Assembly (NCBI GenBank): GCA_023362775.1
Contig: JALMGJ010000003.1
Location: 1-64,000, forward strand
Length of the DNA stretch: 64,000 nucleotides
Source: Charina bottae
Taxonomy: Eukaryota > Chordata > Lepidosauria > Squamata > Charinaidae
Direction: 5' to 3'
This document shows, piece by piece, positions 10,880 to 20,842 of the stretch. Below the pieces are notes generated by a model that saw only the letters and a list, made by a program, of their open reading frames with translations, was not told where the DNA came from and searched no databases. Made by a program: the position numbers and the translations under genes. Positions within the stretch are counted from its first letter, which is position 1. Each line of letters begins with the position of its first letter.

Positions 10880-12170
10880 GAGTTGTTCATCTTTTTCTTT
10901 AGTTAATGGATGTGCTCTCACCTGATACAATATTCCATTTCTTTCTTCAAATATGGTACACAAATGTACTTCAAATTCTGCCTTATGTTGTTCCATACCA
11001 TCAGTCTTTTTATCCATTTTTAATCTTTCTGATAACTGTAAATGGGAAAGCCATTAACAACCATATCCTTCTGACATTAATTGCTCTCTTGATTTAATAA
11101 TTTTATAATCCCATTGATGATTTTCCAAAACTTCCTGGTATGTTAACAATTTGTCTTTGTCTGTTGTTTCTCTTCTATGGAATGCTTCTTGTGCTGAGAT
11201 CCACAGGAATCTATTGAGATTGAGATCCCCAATATGGCACATCTAATAAAATGATTTTTAAAATCCACATAAACTTTAACTTATTGTACCATAAGTATCC
11301 ATGCCATCCAAATCTCAGGTCATGGTCTTCTAACTCTAAAAGTCTCTTCTTTCTCAGCAATACCCATTCTTTCATCCAAACCAAGCAAGCAGCTGCAAAA
11401 TACAATTTCATATCCGGTAGACCCAATCCTCCTCTCTCCTTTATATTTTGTAACACTTTATATTTAACCCGTGGTTTTTTCCCCTTGCCATAGAAATTTA
11501 GATATATCTTTTTGCCATCGTTTGAATGGTACTTCAGTTGTCAAAACAGGTATTGTCTGAAACAAAAACATCATTCTAGGCAAAACATTCATTTTTATTA
11601 CAGAAATTCTCCCTAACAGTGACAATTTTATTTTCTCCCATCTTAACATGTCCTTCTTAATTTCATTCCATAACCAGTTTTCTCCATCAGTTCTGTTTGA
11701 TCTTCTAATTTCATAATTTGTTAGCATCTTTGTCTTCTGATTGTTAATCTTAAAACCTGCTAGCATACCAAAGTCCTTTAATTTCCCCATTAATGTTTCT
11801 ATTCCCTCTAGCAGATCTTCCAAAACTAACACCCGGTCATCTGTAAATGCCCTTAACTTATCAATTTCTTTTTCGATCTTAACTCCCGTGATTCTCTCCT
11901 CTTGTCTTATGTCTCTATTCAGTACCTCAAGAACTAAAATGAACAAGAGTGGAGACAGTGGTCATCCTTCTCTAGTCCCTTTTTGAATCCCACAAGGCTT
12001 TGTTAGTTCTCCATTAACAATGATTTTCTGCAATAAATCTGGTGAAAGGCCCTTCTCTGTAAATGGTTCTAGTGAACCTCTCCTTCCTTCTCCTAATTTT
12101 GCTGCTTTTCTTGTGCTTGCATTGTGAGAAAGTGAAAGTATGTCAATTAGTAGGGTGAAAGTAAAAGGCT
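10880..12170 (-). mobile_element. L1 LINE ORF2 fragment (RT to C-terminal region)
   Basis: Minus-strand stretches 11946-11464, 11456-11211 and 11242-10880 read in order as L1 ORF2. The motifs are LFILVLEVLNRDIRQEERI, KINNQKTKML, LGRISVIKMNVLPRM, and then GGLGLPDMKLYFAAA. The expected FADD catalytic box is degraded (AFTDDRVL). Several frameshifts occur. The 5' border near 12170 is not sharp. Confidence 0.8.
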
Positions 12171-12239
12171 AAATTAACTAAAGAAAAACATGAACAATTC
12201 CTATGTTAGCACTATGTTTTCTTACCGAATGAAACTGTT

Positions 12240-12630
12240 CCTTCTTTCAACTTTTCTTTCCCCAGGTCTTCAGCTCTTGCAGCCAATCTCAGTCCATTGG
12301 CGGGTGAGAACCCCTTCCACCCCTGCACAGAAGGGCGAATGGGCTTCCCCCTCCCGCTCCCCCCCCCCCGGCACTCACAGTCCTCGGTTTCTGGAGCTGG
12401 TTTGCTGAGCTCTGCCCCCGGACTGCGCATGCGGCGTGCGGTGGGCTCGGTTCGCTCTGCAGGCTCTGGTCGGGCTCTTCTCCTCCCCGTCTCTCAGCTC
12501 TGCCTCGCAGCGGCCTTGCAGCTCCAGGAATGGACATCTGACTCTTGCTGTCTGAAGACTCCTGCTGCGGTGCTTCCCTTTGGGCTGGAGTTTCTCTTTC
12601 CTGCATCTCTGCTGTCCTCTGGGCTTTAAA
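12240..12630. other. GC-rich block of unknown nature
   Basis: C-rich sequence with moderate CpG content (12297-12600) lies between the L1 remains and an A/T-rich junction near 12627. Open frames on both strands look like composition effects. It may be the 5'UTR or promoter of a transposable element, or a remnant CpG island. No gene was recognised. Confidence 0.3.
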
Positions 12631-13411
12631 AAAATTTTTTTTATTCCTTTTAAAAGAATGACAGAAAAAGAAAAGAAACAAAACACAAAGATAATTATGA
12701 TAGAAGTATATGCATTGTCAGGGAGAAAAAAACAGAAAAGTACTTTAAAGAAATGAATACAAGTATGTATTTATTTCTAATAATGTTCTATAACTATTGT
12801 GTTTGTCTTTAACCTACAGTATTTTGTATAAACAGCCAGTTTGGTAAGTAAGTAAGAGCACAGAGTATCCATTTACCTTATCCAGTTGTCAAATTTCTCG
12901 GCTGTGCTCTGGCTTAACTCTTTTCCTCGACACACTCACCCACATGCTTGTTTTCAGTGCGCTTTTTGTAAAACAAACTCTCCGATTAAGTAAGGAGTGG
13001 GTGGGGCTGTTTTAACCCTCCTTCCCAGGTAGCACCAAAACTCTGGATCTCGGGAAGAAAAAACGCCTGCTCACTCCGGGTGGCGAGTTCACTCTTCCAC
13101 AATTATACAAAAGTGTCTTGACTTTTTATGTAATGTTCATATGTATATTCTGCAAAAATGTTGTAGTAAATAAAGTAATTTGGTTTATAGTAATTTGTTT
13201 TAAATATTGTAATTAAATTATTTAAATTGAAAAATGGTAATAAGCAAATGAAACACTTGATCATTACAATCTTTGGTTCTGGGGAATTATTTAATGAATG
13301 GGATAAAAGTTAGAAATCCTTTATATAGTGTTAAACAGTCTGATAGATATTATCAATCATAGCCTACTTGGAATGATCTTAGTGTCATCTAATTGAATTA
13401 GTGTAAAGTTC
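12631..13411. other. No gene recognised
   Basis: AT-rich sequence beginning with an A7T8 run, with no recognisable element ends or exons. Confidence 0.35.
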
Positions 13412-13830
13412 TTATTTATTTATTTTTCAAATTTATATGACCGCCCATCTCCCCCAAGGGGGGACTCTGGGCGGCTTCCAATAAAAACAAGATGAAAATA
13501 CAATATAAATACAATATGACATAGAAATATAAATATAAAATCCAATCTGGTGAATTAGGGAGGGTATTATGATATCAACCACCCCCAGGAGGAGCTATTA
13601 CCTTTTCCTTCCCACCCTAGGTGGCAGAACCAGGTTTTCAGATTTTTCCGGAAGGCCGAGAGGGAGGAAACCTACCTCAACTCTGGGGGTAAGATATTCC
13701 AGAGGGCGGGAGCCATTGCAGAGAAGGCCCGCCTCCTGGACCCCGTTAGATGGAAATCTTTTATTGCTGGGGTCCGTAGCAAGCCTTCTCTGCATGATCG
13801 GGTGGGGCGGATAAAGGGATTATAACCCCT
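13412..13830 (-). mobile_element. L2/CR1-type LINE 3' end
   Basis: A (TTTA)n start is followed by ATATGACCGCCCATCTCCCCC and GGGCGGCTTCC, the reverse complement of the squamate LINE tail seen in several other places here. The body shares the block around GCAGAGAAGGCCCGCCTCCTGG with 50765-51130. Confidence 0.6.
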
Positions 13831-14572
13831 TTCCAGTTTTAAGTATGCTCAAAATTGGGAAGGACTATATTGAAATACACATTGGATAGGAATATATGAA
13901 AATACATTGACCTCATTGAAAATGACTTTACCTGCTTTCAATCTATTATTCTGGGGGGTTCAGTATTGCAAAAAAAGTTGTATAATAAGATTGTTTTTGA
14001 AATCTTATTTTTGAAAAAAGTTTTAGCACAGTGCAGAAATATTAGCAGGAGTAATACCAAAAGTGTAGAATCAATTGGGTCTTTACAGGCAGATGGCAAA
14101 TAGCGCTATTTTAACTCTTCGACTTAGGTGAGTAGCAAGCACTTACAGTAGATGCTGAGGGCAGGAACGATTGTAGAAAGCTCTTGGGGATGAAAGGAAT
14201 GGGTGAAAGACAATCGATTGAAGGTGCCCATCAACCAGTGCTGGTGTTAAGAGGACTGGCTGGCTGGGAAATCCCAACGGGCCTGTTTGCCCCTCACCTG
14301 TGGAGACTTTGTGCAAACTGAGAGGTGTTCAGTTTGAAACCGAGAGGCAAGCGACAGCAGCCCCTGGCCCTGGGTGCAGGTGGTCCTCAGCCGCCGAGTC
14401 CCACCCATTTCTTCTACCGGCCCATGGATGGGCTGGTGTCCAGGGAATAAGTCAGTTTCCATCGCCATTAAGAGCAGGCAGTGGCATTCACTGTTTCTTC
14501 ACGTGTGACTTTTTACACAGCTTTCCCAGAGCACGGGCAGAAGGTGGTTTGGCAAAAATGGTCCCTCTGTCC
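13831..14572. other. No gene recognised
   Basis: No element borders or conserved exons were seen. Open frames at 14247-14593 occur on both strands and have no recognisable domains. Confidence 0.35.
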
Positions 14573-14824
14573 CAGCCTTCCTCAACCTTTTGACCCTGGA
14601 GGAACCTTTGAAATATTTTTCAGGCCTCGGGGAACCCCTGCACATTCAGGCTCAAATATACTGTAGGCCAGAAGTTACAAAATTCTTATATTTGTTTCAT
14701 GTGTTGGCCGGTAGATGTCCACTAACAGTGTTCTTAAACTGAAAATAAAGAATGAAACTTACCTCTTTAATGTGAAGTCGCCCAAATTTGAAATAATTTT
14801 TCACTAGGCCACGTTGGTCTAGAG

Positions 14825-15058
14825 CAGAGCTTTCCAAACTGTGTGTCGCGACACATTAGTGTGTCGGCTGGAGTGTCTGGGTGTGTCGCGGCTGCTGCTG
14901 CCTCCGAGCCCTGCCAGGATTCCATGCAGGTCCTAGTGCCTGCCTTGTGCCCTGCTGTAAGAGTGTGTCGCGATATGATGCCCTGCTGTAAGAGTGTGTC
15001 GCGAAATGATGTATGTCTAAAAAGTGTGTCACCAACATGAAAAGTTTGGAAAGCTCTG
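14825..15058. mobile_element. hAT-type MITE, GTGTGTCGCG subfamily, copy 2
   Basis: Ends CAGAGCTTTCCAAACTG and AGTTTGGAAAGCTCTG are flanked by exact 8-bp duplications GTCTAGAG (14817-14824 and 15059-15066). Inside, GTGTGTCGCG-type words recur about five times, including the palindrome TGTGTCGCGACACA. These are likely transposase-binding repeats (inference). Confidence 0.93.
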
Positions 15059-15137
15059 GTCTAGAGGTTAAGAGAACAGGCTAGAAACCGGGAGACTGAG
15101 AGTTCTAGTCCCTCTTTAGGCATGAAAGCCGGCTGGG

Positions 15138-15532
15138 TGTCAGAACTTTGGTTGAGTTCTGCCATCGAGACAGAAAGCTATGTGGATTGTGGGGGAAAAG
15201 AAACCGACCGCAAGAGACAAACGGCCTGGGAAGAAGAACCATTAACATCAACCTGAGAAAGTGAAGTACACATCCACAGCGAGAGCTGTCTGAGCACCCA
15301 GCTGCCTGAATGCGACACGACAAGGGAAATATGAACCATGGGGAGGGGACAAGACTCTGGGGGGGGGGGGAATGCTAAAAACTGGTAAACCTTAGTATAG
15401 GAACTCATTCAAGTCTTTCTTTCGTGCTAACCTTCATGTACCGGAATAAAACATTTACTTCTTAGCAACCTCGTGTCTGTTGGTTTGCTTAAGAGAAACG
15501 GTTGAGAGGACATCGGAGCGGAGCATCTCACA
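15138..15532 (+). mobile_element. Solo LTR, gypsy/ERV-like
   Basis: Begins TGTCAGAACTTTGG and ends CATCTCACA, with a 5-bp duplication CTGGG at 15133-15137 and 15533-15537. AATAAA lies near 15444. Both ends resemble the chromovirus LTRs at 656-1020 and about 37752-38107, so it may be a solo LTR of that group. Confidence 0.85.
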
Positions 15533-15681
15533 CTGGGTGACCTTGGGCCAGTCACTCTCTCTCAGCCCAACTCACCTCACAGGGTTGTTGTTGTGGGGAA
15601 AATAGGAGGAGGAAGGAGTATTAGGTATGTTTGCCGCCTTGAGTTCTTTATAAAAAATAATAATAAAGGCGGATTAGAAAA

Positions 15682-15733
15682 TGAATGAATGAATGAATGA
15701 ATGAATGAATGAATGAATGAATGAATGAATGAA
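15682..15733. repeat. (AATG)n microsatellite
   Basis: Thirteen near-perfect ATGA repeats form the tail of the SINE copy. Confidence 0.95.
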
Positions 15734-15819
15734 ATTGTGGTCTCCCACGGAACCCCTAGTGACCTCTCGTGGAACCCTAGGATTCCACAGAACCCTGGTT
15801 GAGAAACCCTGCTCTATCC

Positions 15820-16827
15820 CATTTCCCCAGAAACAAGCAGAACACTGCTCTGAGTCAAATCTTATATCAAGGCCTTTATTTTCAGTATCCAGGATGGGGG
15901 TCCTGGCTTTGCTTGTAACCATCCCAACGTACTCCTGTATTGCTTGTAGCAATTTCAATATATTCCTGTCTACAGGAAGCAGTTGAGGGCAGAACAGAGC
16001 AAAACGTTTCACTGTTGAGTCTGAAACAAGTTGTTTTGACTGTTAGAAGTATTCTGGCCTGAAATTAATGTTTCAAAGTTTGAGCACCGCAGGAAGATTC
16101 ATGTTCACACAAGATATTGAGTGAAAATCAAGCAAGTATTAGCATTTCAACTGGGTATTTTGGGATGATTTGGCAATATTTATTCAGGGAAGTAGTAATA
16201 TCCTATCCTATTTAATGTAGTATCATTTCAATATCATTTACATACATGTTTGTGACAGAAAAAATACTCCCTGGACAATGCAGTTATCTGAATGAGAATA
16301 TTATTGAGTCAAAATACAGAAAACCTGCAAGTAAAAGCCATTGAAATGAAATCTGGGCAGAAGAAGGTAGCAGCTAATGTGATAGAAGGCAATGTATGTT
16401 ACTTATCCTAATCCTGACCCAGGTATCGAGTGACATAGAGCCAGGAAAAAAATGTAAAATGTGGGACATTAGGATCATACATTCCTTATTTTATTCTTAG
16501 ATAAGCATATCTTTAGAAACTGACAGAAAAGTTGTGGAAAATCTAATTGTGCAGATTTTTCCAGGTCCAGAAAATATCATTTACCTACATAAATCTGTCT
16601 GAGGAAAATACACACTAGGAAATGTGTCTGCACAAGAATATTTTCTGATTTGGGAGAAAAGATGTTATTTTAAATTATCTTATGAATACCTGTCAAAATG
16701 ATATATGAACAATTAAGTAAGTATTAGAATGTAAAGAATATAAAAAGGAACTCAAACTGAAGCCACTTTCCAGTATCCAAAATGGACATCTTAGTTCTTT
16801 CTTAAGTGCATCGTGCAGAAAGACTAT
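15820..16827. other. No gene recognised
   Basis: AT-rich sequence between the hAT element and the ERV LTR, without recognisable exons or element ends. Confidence 0.35.
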
Positions 16828-17100
16828 TGTTGGCCGCAGAACGCGGTCAAAACGCGGACTAGTCCTTCGCCCGGCGCAATTTAGCCAATCAGACGCAGAG
16901 CGGAAAAATCACCTTCGTTTATTCAAGGGACCTGGAATAAGCGGACCTTCCTCCTCCATTGGAGAAAAAGGTGCTGAACGGACAGCAGGCATTGTTTTTA
17001 TAGTTTACGGAGATCATTACAGTGATTCATCAATAAACAAAGTCTTCTCATTGGTCAATTATTGCAGGACCTGCGCAGTACCCCCATAATCGTCTTAGCA
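16828..17100 (-). mobile_element. ERV LTR (3' LTR of the env-bearing element)
   Basis: The 273-bp block has TG...CA ends (TGTTGGCC ... TCTTAGCA). Read on the minus strand it has CCAAT (GACCAATGAG), then CTATAAAAAC as TATA box, then GAATAAACG as poly(A) signal, which fixes the sense strand. It lies directly downstream of env. A diverged, truncated copy of the same LTR is at 39240-39452. Confidence 0.8.
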
Positions 17101-17948
17101 TGAGGCCATTGCCCTTATGGTTTGGGGCGCCCAGGTTGCCACGTACTTCACTCTACACAAGTGTGTAGGGCACCTACACAAGTGGCACAGACGTTCTGAG
17201 TGTGTTGATTGGACTTCCAATTCACTTCTCTTGTCTCCAGCTCTGCGTCCCTCATTTCCCCCTTTTCTTTGAGACTTTGACCTTTCCCAGGGAAAAGCCT
17301 CATCATAATCTGGGAGTGCAAGGGAAGACAGAAGCATCTCCTGCGTTCTGTTTGATCTGGCTATTAATCCTTGGAGGCACCCCGTAACTAGAGGTAGGCA
17401 CTGTATAGCGCAGCAAGCTCTCAAGAGCACAACAACAATAAAAACAATCACCACAAATAAAGATTTAAGCCACCCAAAATCAGGTAGCCAAGAAGTGAGG
17501 GTTTCCCCAATATGGAAGAAGGGGACTGAGGGTGTGGCTTGCTTGGGCAATGTCCTGGAAATGGGTCGACTCTTCCATTATCTCGAACGCATCGGTCAGC
17601 ACTTTGTTGCCCCGGTCCACATATGTACAACACGTGGAGTGGATCACTGCACACCCCCTCCTGGCTTGCTAGCAAGAAATCTAATGCTATTTGGGAAACA
17701 GAGTCAAGCTCCTCTTGGAGTCTTAATATCGCATCTGCTGTAGCATTTGCAAGAGAGGCTGAAATGTCAAGGATAGCAAACACCAATTCAGCCACTGCTA
17801 AGGAGGGTGTGAACCAACGCGACGCAGCATGGAAAGGAGACTGCCACTCCACTAGGGGATTTCGGACAGACCTAGGTAGGCAGACGGGGTGATTGTGGTG
17901 CCCGCCCTGCAACTGAGAGGGGGGTGAATGCTTACAGCTGGAATCAGA
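17101..17948 (-). pseudogene. Endogenous retrovirus env remnant (transmembrane subunit region)
   Basis: Two overlapping minus-strand frames (17912-17448 and 17550-17095) read as the C-terminal half of a retroviral envelope. A heptad-type stretch with ALDFLLASQEGVC corresponds to the conserved segment before the cysteine motif of gamma-type transmembrane subunits. A hydrophobic segment (SLFVVIVFIVVVLLRACC) fits the membrane anchor. The 17950 side is cut off by the PLE array, so the N-terminal part is missing. A frame change near 17500 and the truncation make it non-functional. Recognition is from motif layout only. Confidence 0.7.
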
Positions 17949-17990
17949 CTGTGGCTTGAATCATGTCAACTGGATTTCTATTTTCTTAGT

Positions 17991-18027
17991 GGAAACGTTT
18001 CACTCCTTATCCAAGGAGCTTCTTCAG
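17991..18027 (-). ncRNA. Hammerhead-ribozyme-like core, spacer after unit 1
   Basis: Minus strand: CTGAAGA, six-pair stem CTCCTT-GGAT-AAGGAG, then T-GAAACG. It lies in the outer 3' spacer of the left arm. Confidence 0.5.
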
Positions 18028-18128
18028 TCTGAGTAAAGTTAGTAAGGGAATCCTTAAATATGTTTCTAGGCTGGCTGTGTGACCTTGCACCTGGGGCTAG
18101 GTCATGGTTATTTTTGAGATGTTTGTTT

Positions 18129-20678
18129 CTAAGTCCCTTTATCATCTAAAGGAGGATCGTTAAGATTACCCTGCTGCTGTTGAGCTTGTGAAATGGTCTT
18201 AATCTTCCTAGGCACAGAAGACAAAGCAGGAAGGAAGACAGGGGAAAGGTTATGCCTGAGGCCCCCACCTCTATTCAAGGAAGGATTTTCCAAGTTGGCA
18301 TGAATGGATTCCTTGACCCCTCTCTCAAACCACCTATCTTCTCTGTCTAAAATGTGAACATTAATGTCCTCAAATGAGTGTCCTTTTTCCTTTAGATGAA
18401 GATAAACTGCTGACTCTGGTCCTGTGGTGTTACTTCTCCTGTGTTGGGCCATCCTCCTGTACAAAGGTTGTTTGGTTTCTCCAATGTAGAGTTCAGAGCA
18501 CTCCTCACTGCACTGGATTGCATACACTACATTGCTTTCCTTGTGTTTTGGAGTTTGATCTTTGGGGTGTACAAGCCTCTGTCTCAGTGTGTTGGTGGGT
18601 TTGAAATATACAGGTATGTGGTGTTTGCCAAATATCCGTTTGATCTTTTCAGACACGCCAGCCATGTAAGGAATGACCAGGTTCTTCCGTTTACTCTGAG
18701 TCTCAGCCCTATCTGTCGCTGTTTTAGGTCTGGTAGACTTAGATTTGGTGAAGGCCCAATTTGGATATCCACAGGCCTGCAGAGCTGTTCTCAGATGCTG
18801 CTTTTCATTCTTTTTGGAATCCATGGAGGTGGGGATGGTTTCTGCTCTGTGTGACAATGTCCTGATGACTCCTAGTTTGTGCTGCAGTGGATGGTGGGAG
18901 TCAAACATCAGGTATTGATCTGTGTGTGTGGGTTTCCTGTAGATCCCTATTTCTAGCTTGCCACCGGTCCCAATGAGGACTTCACAGTCTAGGAATGCCA
19001 GTCTGTTGTCCTTGGTGTCTTCTCTGGTGAACCTAATGTTGGCATCTATAGTGTTTATATGGTCCGTGAAGGCCTGTACTTCCTGGGCCTTGATTTTGAC
19101 CCAGGTGTCATCCACATACCTAAACCAGTGGGTGGGCACCGTTCCCTGGAATGTGTTGAGTGCTTTCTTCTCCACTTCTTCCATGTATAAATTGGCCACA
19201 ATGGGTGACACAGGAGAACCCATGGCACAGCCGTGTTTTTGTCTGTAAAAGTCACCTCTGTATGTGAAATAAGTGGTGTTAAGACACAGGTCCAGAAGAT
19301 GGCAGATCTGGTTTGGGTTGAGATGGCTTCTCCTTTCCAGGGTGCTGTCCTCTTCTAGTCTCTTCCTGACAGCGGATAGAGCATGAGTGGTGGGGATGCT
19401 GGTGAAAAGGGAGGACACATCAAAGGAGACCATAGTTTCATCTGTATCCAGTTTCAGGATCTTTGCTTTGGAAACAAATTCTTCCGAATTATGGATGTGG
19501 TGTTCAGAGTGTCCAACTAGAGGTGCTAGTATGGTAGAGAGGTGTTTGGCAATGTTGTATGTTACCGAATTGATGCTGCTGACTATGGGTCGGAGGGGTG
19601 TTCCTTCCTTGTGGATCTTAGGAAGTCCGTAGATGCAGGGGATGGCTTCTCCAGGATACAGACAGTGGTAGGTAATCCTATCGATGGAGCCATCATGTTC
19701 CAATTGTTTCAAACTGTCTATTGCCTTTTTCTTGTAATTGTTGGTGGGGTCTCTTTTCAGTTTTTCATATGTATGGTGATCCTCCAAAAGTGAGGTAATT
19801 TTATTGTGGTAGTCTGCAGTGTTTAGAACCACTGTACATCTTCCTTTGTCAGCAGGTAAAATGGTGATGGTTTCATCTTTGCTGAGGGCTGTCAGGGCTC
19901 TCCTCTCTTGGACGGTAAGGTTGGGGGGAGGAGGTTGAGCACTGGACAGAGCTGCAGATATTTTAAGCCGGAGTTGTTCTGCTTCTTCAAAAGGTAGGTG
20001 GTTGTTGTGGATGGCAGATTCTGTGGCTGTAATGAGCTCCACAACCGGAACTTGCTTGGGAGTGATGGCAAAATTAAGACCTTTGGCTAGGACATCTCTC
20101 TCTGGTTGGGTAAGTTCTCTGTCTGAGAGATTTTTCACCCACATGTTCTTTTTGTCCTCTGTGGTCCTGTTGTTGTTGTTCCTCCCAGCGGTTTCTCCAG
20201 TTCCTTGTTTCTGCTTGCTGCGAGAAAGAAGAATGTCAAATTTCTTAGTTTGCCTCTCCTTTGTCTTGTGATGCTGGGCCAGCTGTACTTTATTGCCAAG
20301 CTGAATAACTCTATCCAGGATTGGGTCAGGAAGGGTGGCTGTGAGTTCCTGGTGAAGGTTTTCAAAATTGTATTGCAGGGCATCAATGGTGAAGTGGACT
20401 TGCCTTATTCTTTCATTTAGAAGATGTCTTTGTGCCTGCTGCAAGATCTGATCTGCTCTGTGACCCTTAACTGTAGATTGCAGGCGTAGGCTTGTCGGGA
20501 TGAGTCTCTGTTGTCTGCATCTGAGGTTAAAACGTAGGTGGTTTCTATAGTCTGCCACCTTTCTTGCTGTCTTCTCGAATTTCCTTACCAACTTCAGGGT
20601 TTCATCCCCAAAATGTATGGCAATATGTCTATGAAGGTTCTCAGTCATCCAGGTGGAACAGTCTGTGGCTTGAATCAT
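18129..20678 (-). CDS. PLE unit 1 polyprotein: reverse transcriptase + GIY-YIG endonuclease, intact
   Basis: 849 codons, complete. The N-terminal ~200 residues are basic and helical with an NNNN-type linker. The DKG motif (ILPADKGRC, about 275-281) marks the PLE-specific region before the RT fingers. RT blocks follow: YGLPKIHKEGTPLRPIVSS (~349), SFDVSSLFTSIP (~417), GCAMGSPVSP (~482) and catalytic RYVDDTWV (~519). After a connector comes the GIY-YIG domain (VYAIQC ~717, LYIGET ~729, and R/E residues in RWFERGVKES). PLE proteins nick the target and copy their RNA in the nucleus (family knowledge). The start is the first ATG after an in-frame TAA in the spacer. Unit-specific changes include Cys for Arg in TYHCLYPG, Arg for Ser in ANIRFTRE and Val in LSPVFLP, so it is the most diverged full unit. 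Confidence 0.95.
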   Translation of the reverse strand: MIQATDCSTWMTENLHRHIAIHFGDETLKLVRKFEKTARKVADYRNHLRFNLRCRQQRLIPTSLRLQSTVKGHRADQILQQAQRHLLNERIRQVHFTIDALQYNFENLHQELTATLPDPILDRVIQLGNKVQLAQHHKTKERQTKKFDILLSRSKQKQGTGETAGRNNNNRTTEDKKNMWVKNLSDRELTQPERDVLAKGLNFAITPKQVPVVELITATESAIHNNHLPFEEAEQLRLKISAALSSAQPPPPNLTVQERRALTALSKDETITILPADKGRCTVVLNTADYHNKITSLLEDHHTYEKLKRDPTNNYKKKAIDSLKQLEHDGSIDRITYHCLYPGEAIPCIYGLPKIHKEGTPLRPIVSSINSVTYNIAKHLSTILAPLVGHSEHHIHNSEEFVSKAKILKLDTDETMVSFDVSSLFTSIPTTHALSAVRKRLEEDSTLERRSHLNPNQICHLLDLCLNTTYFTYRGDFYRQKHGCAMGSPVSPIVANLYMEEVEKKALNTFQGTVPTHWFRYVDDTWVKIKAQEVQAFTDHINTIDANIRFTREDTKDNRLAFLDCEVLIGTGGKLEIGIYRKPTHTDQYLMFDSHHPLQHKLGVIRTLSHRAETIPTSMDSKKNEKQHLRTALQACGYPNWAFTKSKSTRPKTATDRAETQSKRKNLVIPYMAGVSEKIKRIFGKHHIPVYFKPTNTLRQRLVHPKDQTPKHKESNVVYAIQCSEECSELYIGETKQPLYRRMAQHRRSNTTGPESAVYLHLKEKGHSFEDINVHILDREDRWFERGVKESIHANLENPSLNRGGGLRHNLSPVFLPALSSVPRKIKTISQAQQQQGNLNDPPLDDKGT

Positions 20679-20704
20679 GTCAACTGGATTTCTATTTTCT
20701 TAGT

Positions 20705-20741
20705 GGAAACGTTTCACTCCTTATCCAAGGAGCTTCTTCAG
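20705..20741 (-). ncRNA. Hammerhead-like core in the spacer between units 1 and 2
   Basis: Same motif as at 17991-18027, exactly 2714 bp away. It lies 27 bp upstream of the unit 1 ATG. Confidence 0.55.
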
Positions 20742-20842
20742 TCTGAGTAAAGTTAGTAAGGGAATCCTTAAATATGTTTCTAGGCTGGCTGTGTGACCTT
20801 GCACCTGGGGCTAGGTCATGGTTATTTTTGAGATGTTTGTTT

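Larger units (their letters stand above)
14808..15682 (+). mobile_element. tRNA-derived SINE (MIR/CORE-like), interrupted twice
   Basis: Head GGTCTAGAGGTTAAGAGAAC resembles a tRNA A-box region and GAGTTCTAGTCC a B-box region. The middle, GACCTTGGGCCAGTCACTCTC, and the tail near CCGCCTTGAGTTCTTTATAA match the uninterrupted copy at 52843-53057. Insertions at 14825-15058 and 15138-15532 split it. Confidence 0.75.
14573..15811. mobile_element. Non-autonomous hAT-like element, host of a nested stack
   Basis: Left end CAGCCTTCCTCAACC and right end GGTTGAGAAACCCTG form inverted repeats. Target duplications are CTCTGTCC (14565-14572) and CTCTATCC (15812-15819), 7 of 8 matching. It is split by a SINE, which is itself split by a MITE and a solo LTR. 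No transposase was seen. Confidence 0.8.

Noticed and set aside
18374..18854. Recurrent 60-170 codon frames antisense to or overlapping the PLE ORFs, repeated in every unit
   Set aside because: They are shadow frames of the RT/endonuclease gene; each repeats only because the unit repeats and none has a domain.
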